Assembly: GCA_020636095.1 (NCBI GenBank)
Contig: JACJYN010000003.1
Coordinates: forward strand, 248,001-312,000
From: Lewinellaceae bacterium
Lineage (GTDB): Bacteria; Bacteroidota; Bacteroidia; Chitinophagales; Saprospiraceae
DNA: 64,000 bases
Reading direction: 5' to 3'
The translations under genes were made by a program, and so were the position numbers. The notes beneath the pieces were generated by a model that was not told where the DNA came from, ran no database searches, and saw only the letters and a list, made by a program, of their open reading frames with translations. Below, one piece after another: positions 58,068 through 64,000 of the stretch. How positions within the stretch are numbered: the first letter of the stretch is position 1; every line of letters begins with the position of its first letter.

Positions 58068-60221
58068 TCACTTCCCCGGCTCATACTCCGGATTGCTAAT
58101 CAACAACTCAAATGTCCGGATCTCCCATTCAAATTCCGGCAGTTCGGGTTCGTCGTCGTCGTGGCCGAAGCCCCTGGTCTTTTTGACTTCCTCATCCGGC
58201 AAGGGCAGCGGCTCCATGTGCAGGGCCTTAATTTCAAAAGTTGTTTTGCTGGTCAGGAATTTGAGGAAATTCTGCTCTACCTGCAGGTTGTATTTCTTGG
58301 TGTACTCGTCAACACTTAGCCGGAGGTATTCCTTGCCGTTGGTGTTATCTGATGGCTGTTTCCTGGTGAATTTCCGGGAAAAAACCACGTCTTTCTCTTC
58401 CATGAGCACCTGAGGGGCCGGCAGGAAGCAGTTTTTTTCATCCGCCAGAAAGCCGAAGTTGTAGGGCATATAGACCAGGCTGGTATGCAGTTGCTCGGGG
58501 CTAAAGTTCTTCAACTCAAAACGAATCCAAATATGGGGTTTGTCTTCGCTGAGTTCGAAGGTAAACTTGTTATCAGCAGGCATGATCCGCCGTTCCTCCC
58601 CATTACCGATATATTCGAACAAGCGGAATTCAATAGGGTACATGGTTGTATCCCCCTTGAGTTCAGAGGGCACTTCCGCTGAGAAGTGGTTGAGGTTCTT
58701 CAGGAAAGCCCATTCTGAAATCTGGTTGAAGTTATTGTAAACTTCTTCCACCCGGCTGGCCGTTGGCCGGCCATTGGCGTCGAGATAGGGCGTAGCCCGG
58801 ATGAGGGGGCGGCCCGGATCGAAAGGAAGGTGGTACCTGTATTTTCCGTCTTTTGCCTGTAGCACATAGTTGGCATTGCCTTCGTCATCCGTCAACTCAA
58901 ACAACTGTCTTTTGGCAGCTTTCAGCAACTTGCCGAGTTCTTCCTTCGCCAGTTTTACGCCCTCCTTATCTCCTGAGAGGAATATCTGCATTTTGGGGAT
59001 AGCCAGGCCTTCTACATTGCCTAAAAAGGGAGCTTCGCCTTTGTCGAGCCCCGTCGGAAATTCAATTACCGAGTGCATCGGGTATACCTTCAGGATTTTT
59101 GCTTTTTTTCGCTTGTTGCGGTCTTTGTGGGGAAAAATAACAGCAGCCACCCCTTGTTTGCCACTATCAGGCGGCACCCCATGCAGTGCGCCCAGGCTGA
59201 TGCGCCATTCCTTTTCCGCCTGGTTGTATTCTACTGTACAATCGCCGGTTTGGCTGGCTCGCTGGTTGGAGAGGAATACCTTATAGCGGTCGTTGGGCTG
59301 CTTGGTATTGATATAGAACTGGGGCGTTTGCCGCTGGTCATGGGAGCTCCCTTTCTGATTATAAAAACGCATGCGGTTGAGGATGCGGGTATACAGGTCG
59401 TGGTAAGTAACATCGCCCTTGTGTTGTTTCACCACTTCGGTGAGCGCCTGGGTGAAAGCGCCATTGCTTTGTATGGCGCCGGCTTCCCAGGCCAGTTCCA
59501 CCTCCAGGCAAGCCGCCATCATGATGTGTTGTCCCTGGGGCAGGATTTCATCCAGCATCTTACCCTGTTTGACCCTATTTTCCAACCCTGGAAGGCCATG
59601 GAAGATAAACCCTTTCCAGTCCCTTTCCGGAAGGGACTTCCGCATGATCTGCCGGGCTTTGGCCGGAATCTGTTCGGTGGTCACCGAACGGGTATTGGAG
59701 CCTGAATGGCAGCAGTCGAACAGGGCGATGACATTGGCCTTGGGGTTGCCGTTCTTGTCCTCCGCCAGTTCCCGGATGAGGTAACGGAACTCCTTGTCAC
59801 ACAAGACGGTGTCGTCCGGATCTTTTTTCCCCTGGCCCCGGAAATCAGTGCAGATAATACCCCCAATATTGCTGTCTATTTCTTCTTCCTGGAAAGCCTC
59901 GATGGTGGTTTTTTCCCGTATGCCGTGGCCGGAGAAGTAAAAGAGGGCAAAATCGCCCTTTTTTGCCTTGCCCAGATGGCCCTGGATGGCTTTGACGATA
60001 TTCTCCTTGGTGGCGTCGGTGTCCAGGATGGGTTTGTGAATGTCGATTTTTTGAAATTTCGCCAGCATGAAGTCTTCCTTCAGCAAGCTCTGAACGAGAT
60101 TCACATCATTGATGCATCCTTCCAGTTGGTTATTGACGGGCAGCTGAGGGTATTTATTGACACCTACAACAACTGCGTACAAGTTGGGTAAAGCGTCCTG
60201 GTTTTTGGTTTTGGTAGCCAT
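58068..60221 (-). CDS. Caspase-family (C14) protease
   Basis: A 717-residue cytoplasmic protein. Residues 1-310 are a caspase/metacaspase-type protease domain: AVVVGVNKYPQLP (16-28), catalytic His99 in FYFSGHG and catalytic Cys171 in FDCCHSG; both dyad residues are present. Residues 310-717 are beta-rich and unassigned, with IEFRLFEYIGNGEERR and a tail of negatively charged residues, possibly the target-recognition or sensor part. There is no signal peptide. Such proteins act in bacterial defence or regulated cell death when paired with sensors, but no partner gene is adjacent. It is preceded by a -7 element at 60257-60264 and transcribed alone. Confidence 0.85.
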   Translation of the reverse strand: MATKTKNQDALPNLYAVVVGVNKYPQLPVNNQLEGCINDVNLVQSLLKEDFMLAKFQKIDIHKPILDTDATKENIVKAIQGHLGKAKKGDFALFYFSGHGIREKTTIEAFQEEEIDSNIGGIICTDFRGQGKKDPDDTVLCDKEFRYLIRELAEDKNGNPKANVIALFDCCHSGSNTRSVTTEQIPAKARQIMRKSLPERDWKGFIFHGLPGLENRVKQGKMLDEILPQGQHIMMAACLEVELAWEAGAIQSNGAFTQALTEVVKQHKGDVTYHDLYTRILNRMRFYNQKGSSHDQRQTPQFYINTKQPNDRYKVFLSNQRASQTGDCTVEYNQAEKEWRISLGALHGVPPDSGKQGVAAVIFPHKDRNKRKKAKILKVYPMHSVIEFPTGLDKGEAPFLGNVEGLAIPKMQIFLSGDKEGVKLAKEELGKLLKAAKRQLFELTDDEGNANYVLQAKDGKYRYHLPFDPGRPLIRATPYLDANGRPTASRVEEVYNNFNQISEWAFLKNLNHFSAEVPSELKGDTTMYPIEFRLFEYIGNGEERRIMPADNKFTFELSEDKPHIWIRFELKNFSPEQLHTSLVYMPYNFGFLADEKNCFLPAPQVLMEEKDVVFSRKFTRKQPSDNTNGKEYLRLSVDEYTKKYNLQVEQNFLKFLTSKTTFEIKALHMEPLPLPDEEVKKTRGFGHDDDEPELPEFEWEIRTFELLISNPEYEPGK

Positions 60222-60256
60222 TTTCTTAGGTTATAGATGTTGAAAAGGTTTACTCA

Positions 60257-60264
60257 CAAAAATA
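60257..60264 (-). promoter_or_regulatory. -7 element of the caspase gene
   Basis: TATTTTTG on the minus strand, 35 bases before the start codon; matches TAnnTTTG. No TTG at 20 bases upstream. Confidence 0.45.
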
Positions 60265-60705
60265 AGGTAACTATTTAGGTATTTCGGTTCCGGTATTGCG
60301 GCCGGAGGCTCACGGAGGCGCTGCAACTGCCTGTCCACAAAACCATAATGCCGAAATACCATAATACCTAAATTGGTACCAAAATAGGCTATTTGAATGG
60401 ATTTTTTAGTAATGCAGGCCGATATATAAACAGGCACAAAAAAATTTCGGGATGCATTATCAGGCGGTAATGGAGGAAAAATACGGGGATTGGTTAATTT
60501 TTTACACAAGAAAAAGAAAAAAAAAGAGCCAGGAAAGATGGAATTAACATAAAAATAACAGGGAGAAATACAGTAGCTTTACGATTATTTTAACCTAATA
60601 AATTGAATTTCATTTTTTTATAAAAAAATATTTTTTTAATACCGATGCAGTAAATCGAGTAAATGTACTACTCTCCCCACAAATAATTATTGATATTTGT
60701 ATTGT

Positions 60706-60908
60706 CAACGATAGAGAACGACAGTTGGCAACCACCTTCAGAAGAGAAGGATAGAAAAATGACTTACTACAAAGGTTGTAATCCCACGAATGCAATTATA
60801 ATCCCATGAAAGATTTTCGGGGATATCAAAGGATGTCCTCATTTTTGGTATGTAGATAGCCTCTCAAAGCTCTTTTGTAACCGGCCCTTTATGGGCCGGT
60901 TTTTTTTT
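60706..60908 (+). ncRNA. Candidate small RNA with its own terminator
   Basis: A stretch of about 200 bases ending in a strong terminator with no gene in front of it. A 7-of-8 match to the -7 element, GATATTTG, lies at about 60692-60699. Internal hairpins: CCTTC/GAAGG (60734-60749) and GGGGATATC/GATGTCCTC (about 60819-60840, with G-U pairs). A 16-codon frame (60759-60809) starts MTYYKGCNPTNA but is too short to judge. 6S RNA of the Bacteroidota type is one candidate; I could not confirm its fold. Confidence 0.45.
60879..60908 (+). terminator. Strong rho-independent terminator of the candidate small RNA
   Basis: Perfect 9-bp stem AACCGGCCC/GGGCCGGTT with a 5-base loop, followed directly by a run of nine T. 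Confidence 0.9.
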
Positions 60909-60992
60909 GCCCTTACCTCTCACTTCTACGGGGGGCAGGCGTTATGGTTACAATGTATACGATAAAAAAATAATATATCTTCAATGACATCC

Positions 60993-62045
60993 CTATCGAA
61001 AGGATGCGTTGATCTTCTCCAGTGCTTCGGAGCCCGGGCACAATTCTGCTTCCCGCAAGGTATTAAGGGGCTGCTCCACCGTATTTTCCAGTTCATGCAT
61101 CTCCTGGCTATCCGGATCGATATAAAGCAGGCCGGTGAGCACCTCGTTCTTCATTTTGGCCTCCTGTAGCCGGTTGACGGCGGAATGGCGGTCGGTCGGA
61201 TTCCAGTTGGGAGCCAGCTTTTGGAGATGGATCACGGAGCCATCGTGCAGTTTCACATGGGCTGATTTACCTTCCGGGTAATTGACGGTGATCTCTTCCT
61301 TTTCCGGTACAAAGTCGATCGTAGCCGTAGCTTCCAGGTGTGCCCGGACATAATCGTAAGATTTGGTTGATTCCGGTTTGTTGTTGAAGGTCACACAGGG
61401 CGACACCACGTCGAGCAGGGCAAATCCGGGGTGCGACATGGCTGCCTTGATCAAAGGCACCAGTTGGGTTTTATCTCCGGAAAAACTCCGGCCGACAAAA
61501 GTGGCGCCCAATTCCAGCGCCAGCCCCACCAGGTCGATGGCCGGATAGTGGTTCTCCGCTCCTCCTTTGCTGAGAGAGCCGATGTCGGCCGTGGCGGAAT
61601 TCTGCCCCTTGGTCAGTCCGTAACAGCCATTATTCATTACGATGTATACCATATTCACATTGCGCCGGATGGCGTGTACGAACTGGCCCATGCCGATGGA
61701 GGCCGAGTCGCCGTCTCCGGAAACGCCCAGGTAGATCAGGCCCCGGTTGGCCATATTGGCGCCGGTGGCAATGGAAGGCATCCGGCCATGCACAGCGTTG
61801 AAGCCATGAGAATTACTCAGGAAATAGGTCGGTGTCTTGGATGAACAGCCAATGCCCGACAGCTTGGCCAGCCTATGTGGTTCAATGGAAAGCTCGTAAC
61901 AGGCATGCACAATAGCGGCGCTGATGGAGTCGTGGCCACATCCGGCGCAAAGGGTGGAAATGGCGCCTTCGTAGTCCGACTTGGCGTAGCCGATCTTATT
62001 CTTCGGTAACTCAGGATGCCGGAACAGGGGCTTGATGTACGTCAT
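60993..62045 (-). CDS. korB: 2-oxoacid:ferredoxin oxidoreductase, beta subunit
   Basis: The thiamine diphosphate subunit of a 2-oxoglutarate (or pyruvate-type) ferredoxin oxidoreductase. 350 residues: iron-sulfur ligands in CAGCGHDSI (about 34-42) and GIGCSSK, the diphosphate-binding GDGDSASIGMGQFVHAIRRN with NNGCYGLTKGQ (about 110-150), and another Cys in VVSPCVTFNN. The start overlaps the alpha-subunit stop by 35 bases, so translation is coupled. Substrate choice between 2-oxoglutarate and others rests on family resemblance. Confidence 0.9.
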   Translation of the reverse strand: MTYIKPLFRHPELPKNKIGYAKSDYEGAISTLCAGCGHDSISAAIVHACYELSIEPHRLAKLSGIGCSSKTPTYFLSNSHGFNAVHGRMPSIATGANMANRGLIYLGVSGDGDSASIGMGQFVHAIRRNVNMVYIVMNNGCYGLTKGQNSATADIGSLSKGGAENHYPAIDLVGLALELGATFVGRSFSGDKTQLVPLIKAAMSHPGFALLDVVSPCVTFNNKPESTKSYDYVRAHLEATATIDFVPEKEEITVNYPEGKSAHVKLHDGSVIHLQKLAPNWNPTDRHSAVNRLQEAKMKNEVLTGLLYIDPDSQEMHELENTVEQPLNTLREAELCPGSEALEKINASFR

Positions 62046-63861
62046 CTTCTTTTATTTCTTTAGGGTATTTTTTAATGATCTGCTGTTCGATGGTGTCGGC
62101 AGAAATGGGCTGTCCATCGTAGTTCAGAATAGGAATAAGCTGCTTCGGGTACAGGTCCAGCTCATTGATCAGCATACTGCGCAGTTGCGCATCGCGGTTC
62201 TGTTCCACCACAAAGACCTTTTCGTGCGCTTCGATAAACTGGCGGACGCTATCACTGAAGGGAAAGGCGCGAAGGCGCATGGCGTCCAGGTTGATGCCCT
62301 TTGCCTGTAGTAGTTCCATTGCCTCCAGCGCGGCATAGGTGGTCGTGCCGAAAAAGATGAGCCCATGGGAATGGTTGTTGCCCTTCTGGTAAAACTCCGG
62401 GGCGGGCACGTATTTTTTGGCCGTTTCCCACTTCTTCAAGAGCCGGTCTACATTGCGCACGTAAGCCGCCCCATTTTCGGTGTACCGGGCATATTCATCT
62501 TTGGAAGTACCCCGGGTAAAAAAGGACCCTTTGGTTGGGTGCGTGCCGGGAATGGTCCGGTAGGGAATCCCATCGTCATCTACATCCAGGTAGCGGCCAA
62601 ACTGTTCCATTTCTTCCAGTTCATCCGCGTTGAGTACTTTGCCCAGGTCGTACTGTTGGGTATCGTCCCATTCCAACGGTGGAGACAGGTGGTCGTTCAT
62701 GCCCAGGTCCAGGTCAGACATGAGGATGACCGGGGTCTGCAGGCGGTCGGCCAGGTCGAAGGCCTTCGCCGTAAAATCAAAGCATTCCTTCGGCGTACTG
62801 GGAAACAGCAGCACGTGGCGGGTATCTCCGTGAGAGGCGTAAGCCGAGGAGATAAGGTCCGGCTGCTGGGTTCGGGTCGGCATGCCGGTAGAAGGGCCTC
62901 CTCGCTGAACATTGACCAAGACCACCGGAATCTCGGCAAAGTAGGCTAACCCCAGGAATTCACTCATAAGTGAAACGCCCGGGCCACTGGTGGTGGTAAA
63001 AGCGCGCGCTCCATTCCAGGTGGCGCCAATGACCATGCCCATTGCCGCCAACTCATCCTCCGCCTGTACGATCGCATAGCGCCGCTTGCCACTTTCCGGA
63101 TCGGCGCGTAGCTTGCTGGCGTATTTTTCAAATGCTCCGACAATAGAGGTGGAGGGTGTAATGGGATACCAGGCCGCCACCGTGGCGCCCCCGTAGATAG
63201 CCCCCAGAGCACAGGCCGTATTGCCGTCGATCAGGATTTGGTCACCTACCCTATCCCGCCTTTCCAGCCGAATATCAAGCGGGTATTTGAAGTGCTCATG
63301 AACGTAGCTTTCTCCGAGTTCCAGCGCCTTGAAGTTGGGGGCGATCAGCTTTTGCTTCCGTTGAAACTGCCCCTCGATGATGCCCTTCAGTACATCCATC
63401 TCGATATCGAGCAAAGCGGACAGCGCCCCCACGTAGATTACATTTTTAAACAGTTGCCGCTGCCGGGGGTCGCTGTAATGCTTCATGGCCATGGCGGTCA
63501 TGGGAATACCGATGTAGTGGATGTCTTCCCGGATGAATTCCGCATGCAATTTTTTGGTGTTGTCATAGACGAAGTACCCTCCCTGCTTGACACTTTCTAC
63601 ATCCCGGGCGATACTCTGGGGGTTGACGCAAACCATGAGGTCGATTCCATCCCGGCGGCCGAGGTATCCCTTCTCGCTGATCCGCACTTCATACCAGGTG
63701 GGCAAGCCCTGAATGTTGGATGGAAAAATGTTCTTAGGCGTTACCGGTATGCCCATCCGGAAGATGGCTTTGGCAAACATGTTGTTGGCGCTGGCCGAAC
63801 CGGTGCCGTTGACGTTGGCGAATCGAACGACTAGATCGTTGATGGCTCGGATATGTTCCAT
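62011..63861 (-). CDS. korA: 2-oxoacid:ferredoxin oxidoreductase, fused gamma-alpha subunit
   Basis: I set the start at the ATG at 63859-63861 (MEHIRAINDLVVRFANVNGTG), the beginning of the gamma domain; an earlier ATG would extend into the upstream gene. Residues 1-190 are the gamma domain (GIPVTPKNIFPSNIQGLPTW), residues about 205-580 the alpha domain with the YPITPSTS motif and the GPG/TRTQQPD segment. 616 residues in this reading. With korB it carries out CoA-dependent oxidative decarboxylation using ferredoxin. The gene overlaps the upstream iron-sulfur protein by 31 bases and korB by 35, so all three are coupled. Confidence 0.9.
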   Translation of the reverse strand: MEHIRAINDLVVRFANVNGTGSASANNMFAKAIFRMGIPVTPKNIFPSNIQGLPTWYEVRISEKGYLGRRDGIDLMVCVNPQSIARDVESVKQGGYFVYDNTKKLHAEFIREDIHYIGIPMTAMAMKHYSDPRQRQLFKNVIYVGALSALLDIEMDVLKGIIEGQFQRKQKLIAPNFKALELGESYVHEHFKYPLDIRLERRDRVGDQILIDGNTACALGAIYGGATVAAWYPITPSTSIVGAFEKYASKLRADPESGKRRYAIVQAEDELAAMGMVIGATWNGARAFTTTSGPGVSLMSEFLGLAYFAEIPVVLVNVQRGGPSTGMPTRTQQPDLISSAYASHGDTRHVLLFPSTPKECFDFTAKAFDLADRLQTPVILMSDLDLGMNDHLSPPLEWDDTQQYDLGKVLNADELEEMEQFGRYLDVDDDGIPYRTIPGTHPTKGSFFTRGTSKDEYARYTENGAAYVRNVDRLLKKWETAKKYVPAPEFYQKGNNHSHGLIFFGTTTYAALEAMELLQAKGINLDAMRLRAFPFSDSVRQFIEAHEKVFVVEQNRDAQLRSMLINELDLYPKQLIPILNYDGQPISADTIEQQIIKKYPKEIKEDDVHQAPVPAS

Positions 63862-64000
63862 ATTGGCGTAGCTTTTGTCACTTGGTACAAATATTTCTGC
63901 ATGTCCCAGGCTGCGGTCGGGCAGCGTTCGGCGCACAGCCCGCAATGCAGGCAGACGTCCTCATCCTTGACCATCACCCGGCCGGTAGGCAGGTTTTCGG
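63831..64000 (-). CDS. Iron-sulfur protein, C-terminal end (continues beyond the window)
   Basis: The last 55 codons of a gene that enters from the right edge; the stop is at 63831-63833. It contains CLHCGLCAERCP, a full CxxCxxCxxxCP ligand set for one 4Fe-4S cluster, behind GRVMVKDEDV. The residue pattern fits the C-terminal ferredoxin domain of a larger oxidoreductase (in related genomes a FAD-dependent enzyme upstream of the Kor genes; recalled, not verified). Its overlap with korA suggests it passes electrons to or from the Kor complex. Confidence 0.75.
   Translation of the reverse strand, partial: ENLPTGRVMVKDEDVCLHCGLCAERCPTAAWDMQKYLYQVTKATPIWNISEPSTI

Larger units (their letters stand above)
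60222..60992. other. 771-base AT-rich intergenic region
   Basis: No protein gene is supported. From left to right it holds the caspase -7 element TATTTTTG (60257-60264, minus strand), an inverted pair GGTATTTCGG (60278-60287) and CCGAAATACC (60351-60360), a very AT-rich stretch around 60590-60660, a candidate small RNA (60706-60908) with its terminator, and a short AT tract before the korB stop. Confidence 0.5.

Noticed and set aside
60759..60809. A 16-codon peptide gene in the candidate small RNA
   Set aside because: Too short to distinguish from chance and without a visible ribosome site; kept only as a note.

Overview
The window comes from a member of the Bacteroidota, most probably a Saprospiria-like organism (inference). 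Pointers are the -7 motif TAnnTTTG upstream of several genes with no Shine-Dalgarno signal, a fused thrA followed by thrB and thrC, a mevalonate-pathway decarboxylase, a DUF4175 giant coiled-coil protein, PorT-like beta-barrel, caspase-like proteases, a FISUMP domain and effector-associated-domain-like repeats. No rRNA, tRNA, CRISPR array or transposase gene was seen. Two sites matching the ParB-binding parS palindrome near thrC suggest the region may lie in the origin-proximal part of a chromosome.

Layout. 1-6.3 kb: end of an M1 aminopeptidase, a DUF4175 protein, an anti-sigma-type ATPase coupled to ybeY. 6.3-11.2 kb: thrABC operon with a structured leader. 11.3-20.9 kb: a second M1 peptidase, mvaD, a rhodanese, an alpha-oxoamine synthase (sphingolipid or sulfonolipid type) and a GNAT protein, an aberrant Nramp transporter and an FKBP lipoprotein. 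21-25 kb: polA carrying a single-base frameshift, back to back with the wreck of a caspase/FISUMP gene. 25-29.3 kb: RND pump and adaptor. 30-34.9 kb: ATP-grasp enzyme, papain-like protein and a divergent alanine racemase. 35.1-39.6 kb: argB-argD-argC-argJ. 39.7-46.3 kb: uvrB, a class III adenylate cyclase, CBS and universal stress proteins. 46.4-48.8 kb: tandem EAD-like protein and a catalytically dead M61 homologue. 48.8-55.7 kb: seven-gene TetR-TolC-HlyD-ABC efflux operon with matching operators. 55.9-60.2 kb: beta-barrel protein, exonuclease III, two gene remnants and an intact caspase. 60.2-61 kb: AT-rich gap with a likely small RNA. 61-64 kb: 2-oxoacid:ferredoxin oxidoreductase genes overlapping an iron-sulfur protein.

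The most unusual structure is a family of 158-184 bp foldback repeats (16998-17155, 24900-25057, 29595-29778). Each is bounded by CTAG or CTAA direct repeats, has long arms that pair with each other but differ between copies, and carries the same central core with a small apical hairpin in which one base pair covaries. One copy interrupts a FISUMP domain, one sits exactly at a stop codon, and a loose 40-bp end of the third lies 1.7 kb away. They look like non-autonomous mobile elements under selection for folded structure.

How the genes work together: thrABC and argBDCJ are amino-acid biosynthesis operons; the efflux operon forms a complete tripartite exporter with its own repressor; the Kor genes form one ferredoxin-linked enzyme. 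The ATP-grasp/papain-like/racemase set is the least explained gene group.
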